From Methanobacteriota archaeon (GTDB taxonomy: Archaea; Thermoplasmatota; Thermoplasmata; JAUWGG01), in contig JAUWGG010000056.1 of the NCBI GenBank assembly GCA_030606525.1, forward strand, positions 1 through 6,714: a stretch of DNA of 6,714 nucleotides, read 5' to 3'. Below are positions 1 to 5,992 of the stretch, in pieces. The notes beneath the pieces are model-generated. The model was given only the letters and a program-made list of their open reading frames with translations, was not told the DNA's origin and did no database searches. Within the stretch, counting starts at the first letter, position 1, and each line of letters opens with the position of its first letter. A program made the position numbers and the translations under genes.

Positions 1-1
1 G

Positions 2-277
2 CTGTTAAGGGATGATGGAAGGGTAGTTGGTAAGATAAAGAGCATTCAAACAGAAGGGAAAAGTTTGAAAGAGGCTATTGCTGGTGAAGAGGTAGCGATC
101 TCCATCGAAAATGTAACTGTTGGCAGGCAGATCAATGTTGAAGATATTCTTTATATGGATATCCCGGAAAGGGATGCAAAAGAATTGGCAGAATTAGAGT
201 TAAACATAGATGAGCAGGAAATTCTTCAAAAAATCTTTGAGATAAAGAGAAGGGAAAGATCGTTTTGGGGAATGTGA
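2..277 (+). CDS. infB: Archaeal translation initiation factor aIF5B (IF2-like), C-terminal 91 residues, 5' partial
   Basis: The frame is open from the left edge and ends at TGA 275-277. aIF5B is the archaeal homologue of eukaryotic eIF5B and bacterial IF2, a cytoplasmic GTPase that promotes ribosomal subunit joining during initiation. The visible part is the end of the protein: a beta-barrel segment with DDGRVVGKIKSIQ, then GEEVAISIENVTVGRQI and DILYMDIPE, followed by a charged helix and the ending ERSFWGM. The VTVGRQI motif, the DILY(M/V)DIPE motif and the terminal FWG are characteristic of aIF5B domain IV and the C-terminal helices that contact aIF1A in the eukaryotic system. The GTPase domain lies outside the window. 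No clear terminator follows it before the promoter at about 313. In many archaea this gene is near rps6e and the aIF2 gamma gene, both found downstream here. Confidence 0.93.
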   Translation: MLRDDGRVVGKIKSIQTEGKSLKEAIAGEEVAISIENVTVGRQINVEDILYMDIPERDAKELAELELNIDEQEILQKIFEIKRRERSFWGM

Positions 278-312
278 AGCATCGATGTGGCTAAAATCGA
301 ATGCCAACAAGC

Positions 313-320
313 TTTAAATA
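313..320 (+). promoter_or_regulatory. Archaeal TATA box for the secreted peptidase gene
   Basis: TTTAAATA, preceded by C, matches the archaeal TATA-box form. Transcription would be expected to begin roughly 25 bases downstream, near 340-347, giving a leader of about 40 bases before ATG 386. It gives the peptidase gene its own promoter, separate from aIF5B. Confidence 0.55.
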
Positions 321-341
321 AGTATAAAACAATTATACATA

Positions 342-367
342 CATAATTATTGGTAGAAATAATTATG
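342..367. repeat. Perfect 10-bp inverted repeat at the predicted transcription start
   Basis: The arms are CATAATTATT at 342-351 and AATAATTATG at 358-367, with the 6-base loop GGTAGA. The repeat falls at or just after the predicted start of transcription from the TATA box at 313-320. It could be an operator for a dimeric regulator or a hairpin at the 5' end of the mRNA. The arms are nearly all A/T, so chance is a real alternative. Confidence 0.4.
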
Positions 368-373
368 AATAAG

Positions 374-379
374 AGGAGG
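374..379 (+). promoter_or_regulatory. Shine-Dalgarno site for the peptidase gene
   Basis: AGGAGG, extended to GAGGAGGG at 373-380, lies 6 bases before ATG 386 (5 bases counting from the extended end at 380). It selects 386 over the out-of-frame ATG at 382, which is too close to the site. Confidence 0.75.
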
Positions 380-385
380 GAATGA

Positions 386-1570
386 ATGAGAAAAATAAAG
401 AGAATAGTAATCGTGTTGGTGGCGATGTTTTTGATATCTGCAGTTTTTTTACAAGCAGCACCAGTGGTAATGGCAAAAGGCAATCCTCATGGAGGACCAC
501 CAGGTGGTGGGAATAAGGATAGTGACGGAGATGGTCTATCTGATAAACAAGAGGAGAAAAAATGGGGAACGGATCCGAATGATCCAGATACAGATGATGA
601 TGGATTGACGGATGGCGAAGAAGTTAACACATATGGTACGGACCCATTGAACCCAGAAACTGACTGTGGAGGGGAAATGGACGGCTCTGAAGTAGATAAT
701 GGAAGAGATCCTTTGAACCCGAATGATGATGTGGTCAATAAGTTTGATTTTGATGGCGATGGGTTGTCCAATGAAGATGAAAACGATACGTACCATACAG
801 ATTGGCAGGACCCGGATACAGACGACGACAAGATGAATGATGGATTTGAAGTCAAAGTGTACAGTACAGATCCCCTATATCCCAACAATAAATTTGCAAT
901 ATTGCTCTGCACAGATGCAAGTTGGACAGATGCGAGATACATGTATGATGTTCTCACAACCCAGTACAGATATTCTGATGAAGAGATAAGGATATATGAT
1001 GGAGCGCCAGCTACTGCTGCGAACTTGGAGAGCGCTATCCTGGATTGGATCGTGCCTAACGATGACCCGAACGATATAGTGTATATAATGATCGGATCCC
1101 ATGGTTATAATGGCGGTATGTGCATGAACGATAGGAACGTTGCTTACAGTGAGTTCGATACATGGCTTGATGAAATCAACTGCATGAGATTGATAGTATC
1201 CATAGATAACTGTCACAGCGGCAGCGCTTTAAATGATATCTCCGAGGGACCATGCCCACGAGTCGTTTATACAGCGTGCAACAGTTTTGAATACTCCAAC
1301 GGTTATTTCCATTTGAAGTGGAACAATGCCCTGGGCAGAGTCGATGCGGAATACCAAGAAGCTGACAATGATTTCGGGGATGGAAATGGCTACGTAGCTG
1401 TCGGAGAATCCTTCCAATATGCAGAATACTATACGAACCTCAATTATGGAGACCATCCACTTGAAAGCGATGATAGCCCAATGTGGGATAACACCTATCT
1501 CGGTGAGTACATAGATGCAAATGATGGGGCTAGCAGCTCAAGTGATGCATTTGAAGGAGCGAGCCGATAA
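386..1570 (+). CDS. Secreted clan CD cysteine peptidase (legumain/caspase-like) with thrombospondin type 3 repeats
   Basis: The 394-residue protein starts with a Sec signal peptide: basic MRKIKR, a hydrophobic core at about 7-29, and a likely cleavage after VVMA near residue 30. A Gly/Pro/His linker (33-43) leads to acidic calcium-binding repeats at about 45-165. These include DSDGDGLSDKQEE (45-57), DTDDDGLTDGEEV (68-80), a Cys-Gly-Gly variant (92-103), DFDGDGLSNEDE (121-132) and DTDDDKMNDGFEV (143-155), separated by GTDPLNP-type links. The catalytic domain begins near 168. A beta strand ends in IMIGSHG with the predicted catalytic His239, and a second ends in SIDNCHSGSA with the predicted catalytic Cys276. 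YTACNSFEYS (295-304) follows, as in legumain-like (C13) enzymes. This order supports clan CD; C13 is preferred over C14 or C11 but not proven. It probably degrades proteins outside the cell, with calcium bound to the repeats. There is no C-terminal anchor, and the end is Ser/Asp-rich. It has its own TATA box, a strong ribosome binding site and a T-rich terminator. Substrate specificity cannot be read from the sequence. Confidence 0.85.
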   Translation: MRKIKRIVIVLVAMFLISAVFLQAAPVVMAKGNPHGGPPGGGNKDSDGDGLSDKQEEKKWGTDPNDPDTDDDGLTDGEEVNTYGTDPLNPETDCGGEMDGSEVDNGRDPLNPNDDVVNKFDFDGDGLSNEDENDTYHTDWQDPDTDDDKMNDGFEVKVYSTDPLYPNNKFAILLCTDASWTDARYMYDVLTTQYRYSDEEIRIYDGAPATAANLESAILDWIVPNDDPNDIVYIMIGSHGYNGGMCMNDRNVAYSEFDTWLDEINCMRLIVSIDNCHSGSALNDISEGPCPRVVYTACNSFEYSNGYFHLKWNNALGRVDAEYQEADNDFGDGNGYVAVGESFQYAEYYTNLNYGDHPLESDDSPMWDNTYLGEYIDANDGASSSSDAFEGASR

Positions 1571-1581
1571 TCCCAAACCTT
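1567..1581. repeat. 15-bp direct repeat, copy 1
   Basis: ATAATCCCAAACCTT overlaps the TAA stop codon (1568-1570) of the peptidase gene. An identical copy lies at 1655-1669, 88 bases further on. Confidence 0.7.
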
Positions 1582-1623
1582 TCTTTCTAATTTTTTTCTA
1601 TTTTTCATATTTTATTGTATTTT
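1579..1623 (+). terminator. T-rich transcription terminator after the peptidase gene
   Basis: Several T runs follow the stop codon directly, including a run of seven T at 1591-1597, five T at 1601-1605 and four T at 1620-1623. There is no clear hairpin. T-tract termination without a hairpin is normal for archaeal RNA polymerase, so this is the likely 3' end of the peptidase transcript. Confidence 0.55.
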
Positions 1624-1650
1624 AATCATATAGAGTGAAACAGTAAGAAA

Positions 1651-1658
1651 AAATATAA
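1651..1658 (+). promoter_or_regulatory. TATA box for the rps6e-aIF2 gamma operon
   Basis: AAATATAA lies about 55 bases upstream of the rps6e start. Transcription would begin near 1680, leaving a leader of about 30 bases that contains the ribosome binding site. The box partly overlaps copy 2 of the 15-bp direct repeat. Confidence 0.45.
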
Positions 1659-1669
1659 TCCCAAACCTT
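1655..1669. repeat. 15-bp direct repeat, copy 2
   Basis: ATAATCCCAAACCTT is identical to 1567-1581. This copy lies between the TATA-like element and the predicted transcription start of rps6e. A related CCAAAACCTT, with one difference in the ten-base core, occurs at 3531-3540 just upstream of hef. Confidence 0.7.
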
Positions 1670-1701
1670 AAATTGTAAAAGTACATTAAGACCGAAAAGA
1701 A

Positions 1702-1707
1702 GGTGAT
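1702..1707 (+). promoter_or_regulatory. Shine-Dalgarno site supporting the TTG start of rps6e
   Basis: GGTGAT, within AAGGTGAT, matches the archaeal anti-Shine-Dalgarno end of 16S rRNA and sits just before TTG 1711. No ATG or GTG is available at the expected N-terminus. Confidence 0.6.
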
Positions 1708-1710
1708 ACA

Positions 1711-2103
1711 TTGGTTGACTTCAAAGCTGTGATTTCAGATCCCAAAAACGGGAAAAATTTTCAGACAACGGTTAGCGGACATCATGCAAACTCCCTTATT
1801 GGTAAAAGGATCAGGGATGATGTTGACGGGATATTTGTTGGGCTGCCAGGCTATAAATTGGTCATAACGGGTGGATCCGATAAAGATGGTGTACCCATGA
1901 GACCTGACGTATATGGTACAAGAAGAAAAAGGATTCTACTAACAAAGAGTACTGGTTTCAATCCAAAAGATAAAGGTGTGAGAAAAAGGAGGACGATCCG
2001 AGGGAATACAATTTCACCTGATATTCTTCAAATAAATATGAAGATCACCACCTACGGACCAAAACCCATTAAGGATTTAATGAAGGTTGAGGAGAAAAAA
2101 TGA
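1711..2103 (+). CDS. rps6e: 30S ribosomal protein S6e
   Basis: This 130-residue protein is of normal length for archaeal S6e, which lacks the long C-terminal phosphorylated tail of eukaryotic S6. It is a component of the small ribosomal subunit. Visible motifs are FKAVISDPKNGK (4-15), LIGKRIRDDVDG (29-40), the S6e signature ITGGSDKDGVPM (52-63) followed by RPDV (64-67), and the basic rRNA-binding stretch KGVRKRRTIRGNTIS (88-102). Translation probably begins at TTG 1711, because the family N-terminus (M-x-FK-x-VISDP) begins there and GGTGAT stands just upstream. The TGA stop overlaps the ATG of aIF2 gamma, so the two are almost certainly co-transcribed and translationally coupled. The pairing of rps6e with aIF2 gamma is widespread in archaea. 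Confidence 0.95.
   Translation: MVDFKAVISDPKNGKNFQTTVSGHHANSLIGKRIRDDVDGIFVGLPGYKLVITGGSDKDGVPMRPDVYGTRRKRILLTKSTGFNPKDKGVRKRRTIRGNTISPDILQINMKITTYGPKPIKDLMKVEEKK
2089..2094 (+). promoter_or_regulatory. Shine-Dalgarno site for aIF2 gamma inside rps6e
   Basis: GAGGAG, within the last codons of rps6e, lies 5 bases before ATG 2100. This ATG forms an ATGA overlap with the rps6e stop codon, which supports coupled translation of the two genes. Confidence 0.65.
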
Positions 2104-3332
2104 GAGTTTCAAAACAGCCTGAGATAAACATTGGCATGATAGGTCATGTAGACCATGGTAAGACAACACTGACCAAGACCCTTAGTGGAGAATGGACCGA
2201 TAGACACTCTGAAGAAATAAAGAGGGGAATATCCATTAAATTGGGATATGCTGACACGACCTTCTTTAAGTGTCCAAAATGTGATGCGCCGAAATGCTAC
2301 AGCGTAAAAAAAATATGTCCTGAATGCGGTTCAAAAACAGAATTTTTGAGGGCTGTTTCATTTGTGGATGCACCAGGTCACGAGACCCTAATGGCTACGA
2401 TGCTCTCAGGAGCTGCGATAATGAACGGTGCATTACTGCTTATAGCAGCTAACGAGAAATGTCCCCAACCTCAGACCAAGGAGCATCTAATGGCTTTGAC
2501 CATCTCTGGAATAAAGAATATAATCATCGTTCAAAATAAGATTGACATCGTGGATGACAAAAAAGCTGAAGAGAATTACGATCAGATAAAAAATTTTATT
2601 AAGGACACGATAGCAAAAGACGCATCTATTATACCGATCTCGGCACATCACGAAGTGAATATCGATGTTTTAATCCATGAGATAGAAAAGACCATGCCTA
2701 CGCCTGTTTTGGATGAAGGAAAGACTGCAAAATTGTTCATTGCTCGCTCTTTCGATGTGAACACACCTGGGAACAAACCTGAAGACCTGGTTGGCGGGGT
2801 TATTGGAGGTTCTTTGCTGCAGGGAAAATTTAAGATAGGAGATGAGATAGAAATGGCTCCAGGCAGAAAAATAGAAGGCAGCGGGAAAGGCGTATGGAAA
2901 AATATGACCAGCGAAGTTACATCGCTTTTTGCTGGTGGAAAAAAATACAAAGAAGTTCGCCCTGGTGGTCTGATCGGTATTGGAACGAAATTAGATCCTG
3001 TTTATACGAAGAGCGACAGTTTCATTGGAAAAGTAGCTGGTGCTCCTGACACGCTGCCCGATGTTCTATTTGACTTCACAATGGATGTACACCTGCTTGA
3101 AAGAGTTGTAGGCGCCTCTAAGGACCTTAAGGTTGAGGAAATAAAAACAAATGAACCGCTGATGCTGAGCGTTGGAACAACAACTACAGTGGGAATCGTG
3201 AAAAATGCACGAAAGAACGTCGCCGATGTTATCTTGAAGATACCGGTATGCGCTGATAAAGGCCAAAGAGTGGCAATAAGCAGAAGAATTGAGGGCAGAT
3301 GGCGTTTAATAGGCTATGGAATTATTGATTAG
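2100..3332 (+). CDS. eif2g: Translation initiation factor aIF2, gamma subunit
   Basis: This 410-residue protein has the family's usual length. It is the GTPase core of heterotrimeric aIF2, which with alpha and beta subunits delivers Met-tRNAi to the small ribosomal subunit; it acts in the cytoplasm. The G domain shows G1 GHVDHGKT (15-22), switch I KRGISIKLGYAD (41-52), G3 DAPGH (90-94), G4 NKID (146-149) and G5 SAH (181-183). Between switch I and G3 is the zinc ribbon found in gamma subunits, with Cys58, Cys61, Cys73 and Cys76. CPQPQTKEHL (121-130) is another family hallmark. Two beta-barrel domains follow: domain II from about 205 with SFDVNTPG, and domain III from about 320 to the end at RWRLIGYGIID. 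No key residue is missing. The start is fixed by the 4-base overlap with rps6e and GAGGAG upstream. The zinc ribbon and KRGISIKLGYAD separate it from SelB and EF-Tu. Confidence 0.96.
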   Translation: MRVSKQPEINIGMIGHVDHGKTTLTKTLSGEWTDRHSEEIKRGISIKLGYADTTFFKCPKCDAPKCYSVKKICPECGSKTEFLRAVSFVDAPGHETLMATMLSGAAIMNGALLLIAANEKCPQPQTKEHLMALTISGIKNIIIVQNKIDIVDDKKAEENYDQIKNFIKDTIAKDASIIPISAHHEVNIDVLIHEIEKTMPTPVLDEGKTAKLFIARSFDVNTPGNKPEDLVGGVIGGSLLQGKFKIGDEIEMAPGRKIEGSGKGVWKNMTSEVTSLFAGGKKYKEVRPGGLIGIGTKLDPVYTKSDSFIGKVAGAPDTLPDVLFDFTMDVHLLERVVGASKDLKVEEIKTNEPLMLSVGTTTTVGIVKNARKNVADVILKIPVCADKGQRVAISRRIEGRWRLIGYGIID

Positions 3333-3408
3333 AAAATGCCTTAAGATAGAAATTTTTACAAAAAGATGTACCACAATGCTTTAATAACATACCAAAGCGC
3401 GTACCAAT

Positions 3409-3418
3409 GTTTTTATAT
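3409..3418 (+). promoter_or_regulatory. Candidate TATA box upstream of the hairpin region and hef
   Basis: GTTTTTATAT followed by AG is the best TATA-like element in the 235-base gap between aIF2 gamma and hef. Transcription would start near 3440. It would produce either a short RNA ending in the T-tract at 3499-3512 or the leader of hef. A weaker CTTTAATA at 3379-3386 lies in an upstream near-copy of the same sequence. Confidence 0.4.
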
Positions 3419-3439
3419 AGTGTACTGGACATGATTAAT

Positions 3440-3505
3440 CGAGAGGCTAAATATCAAGATGAACCTCCCCCTTTGGTGGAATTAAGGCTCCACCTATATT
3501 TTTTT
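3440..3505 (+). ncRNA. Candidate small RNA or hef leader element ending in hairpin plus T-tract
   Basis: A TATA-like element at 3409-3418 places a start near 3440. The stretch ends in a perfect 6-bp hairpin, GGTGGA (3475-3480) pairing with TCCACC (3489-3494) across an 8-base loop, followed by seven T at 3499-3505 and six T at 3507-3512. A weaker upstream pairing of GAGG (3443-3446) with CCTC (3464-3467) is possible. The segment contains C/G runs that stand out from the AT-rich flanks. I do not recognise it as a tRNA, C/D box RNA or known riboswitch. The ends are inferred. It may instead be an attenuator in the hef leader, or simply the aIF2 gamma terminator. Confidence 0.25.
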
Positions 3506-3512
3506 GTTTTTT
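3475..3512 (+). terminator. Hairpin with two T-tracts, probable terminator
   Basis: The inverted repeat GGTGGA / TCCACC (3475-3480 and 3489-3494) is followed by TATA and then T7-G-T6 (3499-3512). It has the form of a terminator on the + strand, and T-tracts alone can stop archaeal RNA polymerase. It lies 56 bases before the hef start, so it would separate hef from anything upstream. Confidence 0.5.
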
Positions 3513-3567
3513 ACAGATAAAAATGTGAGACCAAAACCTTCAATACGCACAATGCCCATTTGCCTTC

Positions 3568-5850
3568 GTGTTCGTTGAGCGTCCTTTTATCAAATCAAAT
3601 ACGATTGAAAAGAGAGATTACCAGATCAATATAGCAGAGGGTTGTTTACAACGCTCGACGCTCGTTGTTCTGCCAACAGGTCTAGGGAAAACGATCATTG
3701 CGCTCATCGTTATCGCAAAAGTACTGGAAAAGAAAGAAGGAAAGATACTTTTCATGGCCCCGACAAAGCCCCTGGTCGAACAGCATGCTTCCTTTCTTAA
3801 GAAATTTTTAAAGGCAGATGCGGTTATCTTTACTGGAGAAGTTGCACCCAAGGAGAGAGAGAAACTATGGAAGGAATGTGATATCATTGTCTCCACTCCA
3901 CAGGTGATCGCTAATGATCTGATATCAGATAGAATCAGCCTCAGCAATGTCTCTTTGATAATATTTGACGAAGCTCATCGTGCTGTAGGGAATTACGCTT
4001 ATGTATTTGTAGCAGAGAAATTTAAGGAGTATGGTGGTCTAAGTTTAGGTATGACCGCTTCACCCGGTTCTGATGTTAATAAGATCATTGATGTATACAG
4101 CAATCTAAATTTTCATGGTGTGGAGATCCGCTCGGAGTATGATCCCGATGTTGTGAACTACGTCCACGATGTTAAAATTAAATGGATCCATGTCGATATT
4201 CCCAAGCAGATAAAAATAGTCGCAAAACTATTGAGGGATGTTTTGGATCAGCAGATCAAAGAGCTTCAAAAGCATGGTCTTTTAATCGGTAGAAAAGTTG
4301 TTTCAACTAGAAATCTATTAGATGTTCAAAAGCAGATACAATCAAAGCTTAAATCTGGGAAGACTTCCTATTTCCATGCGGCAACCATACAGGCAAAGGC
4401 ATTGAAGGTCAACCATGCAATTGAATTGGCTGAGACGCAGGGCGTTAGTGCTCTGAATAACTATTTTGAGCGGTTAACTGTTGAAGCTTCTACAAAAGGG
4501 AGTTCAAAGGCCTCGAGGAGTTTGGTAAAAGAACCGAAGATCAAGAAAGCTATGGAGTTATCGAAAGAGATGCATTTTGAGCATCCTAAATTGGCTCGAA
4601 TTGTAGATGTAGTTAAGAATCAGATCAAGGAGAAAAGGGATTCCCGAATAATAGTATTCACTCATTATCGTGATACAGCAGAATTAGTCACTAATGAATT
4701 AAGCAAGATAAAAGATGTAAGACCAGTTAGATTCGTTGGTCAAGCGAACAGGGGGAAGGATAAAGGACTAAGGCAGAAAGAACAGGTAGAAGCGATTCAG
4801 AAATTCAAAGAAGGGATATACAATGTTATGGTGGCAACGAGCGTTGCTGAAGAAGGTTTGGACATTCCATCAACTGATCTTGTCGTCTTTTACGAGCCTG
4901 TGCCATCAGAGATACGTACCATCCAGCGAAGGGGTCGTACTGGAAGGAGAATGGCTGGCGAGGTTGTCATCCTCATTACAAAAAGCAGCAGGGACGAGGC
5001 GTATTATTGGTCAAGCAACAGGAAGGAAAAGAGGATGCATAGAGAACTTGAAATTCTTAGAGATGAACTCAATGAAAAGCTGCCCTTTGCTAAATTAAAA
5101 GAAAGAGAGTTTAAGACAAGTGAAAAGCTGACCAAACCTCAAGAGAAAATAGAAAAAGGACAGATGCAGATAACTGATTTTTCAGGCAATGAAGAGAAAA
5201 AATCGATTATTATCGTTGATACTAGAGAATTTAATTCTGATGTTGTTAGAGAATTATCCCGGAATCAGATTACAATAAGATCGAAGCAGCTCGATATCGG
5301 TGATTACATCCTCTCAGATCGAGTTGGCGTGGAGAGAAAAAGGGTCGAGGATTTCCTTCAATCCTTGACAGATGGTCGTTTATTCCAGCAAATGAAAGAA
5401 TTGAAAAGCAGTTACATTCACCCCATATTGATAATAGAAGGAGAAGAACTATTTACCAGAAGGAAAATAAGCCCGCAGGCGATCTATGGGGCTATCGCAT
5501 CCATCGTTGCAGATTTTAATGTTCCTATCGTTTCAACAAAGGACGGTAAAGAAACAGCCGATTTACTAATGGCTATAGCAAAACGTGAAAATAGTAAAAA
5601 AAGAAAGATTGGAATCAGAGGATTAAAGGGCGCAAAATCCCTGCAGGAAAGACAGCAATTCATTGTCGAGGGATTGCCAAACGTCTCTGCAACGATCGCA
5701 CAGCGCTTACTGTCCCATTTTGGCAGTATAAGAGGGATAGTTGGCGCGAATGTGGAGCAGTTGTGTGAAGTGAAAGGTGTTGGAAAGATGATTGCTGAGG
5801 GAATTAGAGAAGTATTGGACAGTGGATATTATAAGGGTAAAAAATTATAA
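3568..5850 (+). CDS. hef: Hef helicase/nuclease (XPF/MUS81/FANCM family)
   Basis: Hef acts at stalled or damaged replication forks: its SF2 helicase half remodels forks and its XPF-type half cuts branched DNA near junctions. The 760 residues are the expected length of the two-part protein. Helicase: RDYQ (16-19), Walker A PTGLGKT (36-42), APTKPLVEQH (64-73), DEAH (134-137), TAS (163-165). A helical insert (about 205-340) precedes the second lobe, with VFTHYRD (363-369), ATSVAEEGLDIP (423-434) and QRRGRTGR (453-460). A charged linker (about 505-545) contains QMQITDF (532-538), a PCNA-binding PIP-box candidate. Nuclease: DTRE (551-554), GDY (578-580) and the catalytic signature VERKRVEDF (588-596). 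Two helix-hairpin-helix motifs end the protein (about 703-750). All catalytic residues are present. The start is GTG 3568; an in-frame TGA at 3526-3528 and the absence of other start codons limit extension, and MFVERPFIKSNTIE fits the family N-terminus. No Shine-Dalgarno site is visible. It is probably a single-gene unit. Confidence 0.95.
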   Translation: MFVERPFIKSNTIEKRDYQINIAEGCLQRSTLVVLPTGLGKTIIALIVIAKVLEKKEGKILFMAPTKPLVEQHASFLKKFLKADAVIFTGEVAPKEREKLWKECDIIVSTPQVIANDLISDRISLSNVSLIIFDEAHRAVGNYAYVFVAEKFKEYGGLSLGMTASPGSDVNKIIDVYSNLNFHGVEIRSEYDPDVVNYVHDVKIKWIHVDIPKQIKIVAKLLRDVLDQQIKELQKHGLLIGRKVVSTRNLLDVQKQIQSKLKSGKTSYFHAATIQAKALKVNHAIELAETQGVSALNNYFERLTVEASTKGSSKASRSLVKEPKIKKAMELSKEMHFEHPKLARIVDVVKNQIKEKRDSRIIVFTHYRDTAELVTNELSKIKDVRPVRFVGQANRGKDKGLRQKEQVEAIQKFKEGIYNVMVATSVAEEGLDIPSTDLVVFYEPVPSEIRTIQRRGRTGRRMAGEVVILITKSSRDEAYYWSSNRKEKRMHRELEILRDELNEKLPFAKLKEREFKTSEKLTKPQEKIEKGQMQITDFSGNEEKKSIIIVDTREFNSDVVRELSRNQITIRSKQLDIGDYILSDRVGVERKRVEDFLQSLTDGRLFQQMKELKSSYIHPILIIEGEELFTRRKISPQAIYGAIASIVADFNVPIVSTKDGKETADLLMAIAKRENSKKRKIGIRGLKGAKSLQERQQFIVEGLPNVSATIAQRLLSHFGSIRGIVGANVEQLCEVKGVGKMIAEGIREVLDSGYYKGKKL

Positions 5851-5927
5851 AAAAATGAGATACTAATAAAAAATTGGAAGAGGAAAGGTTTATTGTTTTA
5901 CCATTTAAATAAAATTTATTGAAAAAA

Positions 5928-5936
5928 TTTATATAA
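5928..5936 (+). promoter_or_regulatory. TATA box, distal promoter of the Asn-Gly repeat protein gene
   Basis: TTTATATAA is a strong TATA-like element 200 bases before ATG 6136. Transcription would start near 5957, leaving a leader of about 180 bases. The palindrome TACATTATGTA (5941-5951) lies between box and start, where a bound regulator could block transcription. A proximal alternative is at 6106-6112. Confidence 0.45.
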
Positions 5937-5940
5937 TGCA

Positions 5941-5951
5941 TACATTATGTA
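5941..5951. promoter_or_regulatory. Palindromic candidate operator
   Basis: TACAT-T-ATGTA is a perfect inverted repeat with a single central base, located directly after the TATA box at 5928-5936 and before the predicted transcription start. The position is typical for a repressor site, but no regulator is known and the sequence is short. Confidence 0.3.
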
Positions 5952-5980
5952 GATGTGAAACATATACCTCATTGCTAAAT

Positions 5981-5992
5981 AGTGCACGCACT
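5981..5992. repeat. 12-bp inverted repeat in the leader
   Basis: AGTGC-AC-GCACT is a perfect inverted repeat with a 2-base centre, about 24 bases after the predicted start of transcription. It is GC-rich compared with its surroundings. It is too tight to fold as an RNA hairpin without opening a pair, so a DNA-binding site is more plausible than an RNA structure. Confidence 0.3.

Noticed and set aside
487..957. Reverse-strand open frame rich in Ser and Pro opposite the peptidase repeats
   Set aside because: It is a shadow of the Asp/Gly-rich calcium-binding repeats, with low-complexity composition and no recognisable domain.
3440..3505. C/D box guide RNA
   Set aside because: AAGATGA near 3457 resembles a C box with one mismatch, but there is no CTGA D box near the 3' end and no matching internal boxes.
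4823..5098. Forward open frame in another phase inside hef
   Set aside because: It lies entirely within conserved helicase motifs V and VI of hef, has no ribosome binding site and no recognisable motif.
5908..5920. AATAAA-A-TTTATT palindrome
   Set aside because: Pure A/T palindromes of this length are expected in such AT-rich DNA, and it lies upstream of the TATA box without other support.
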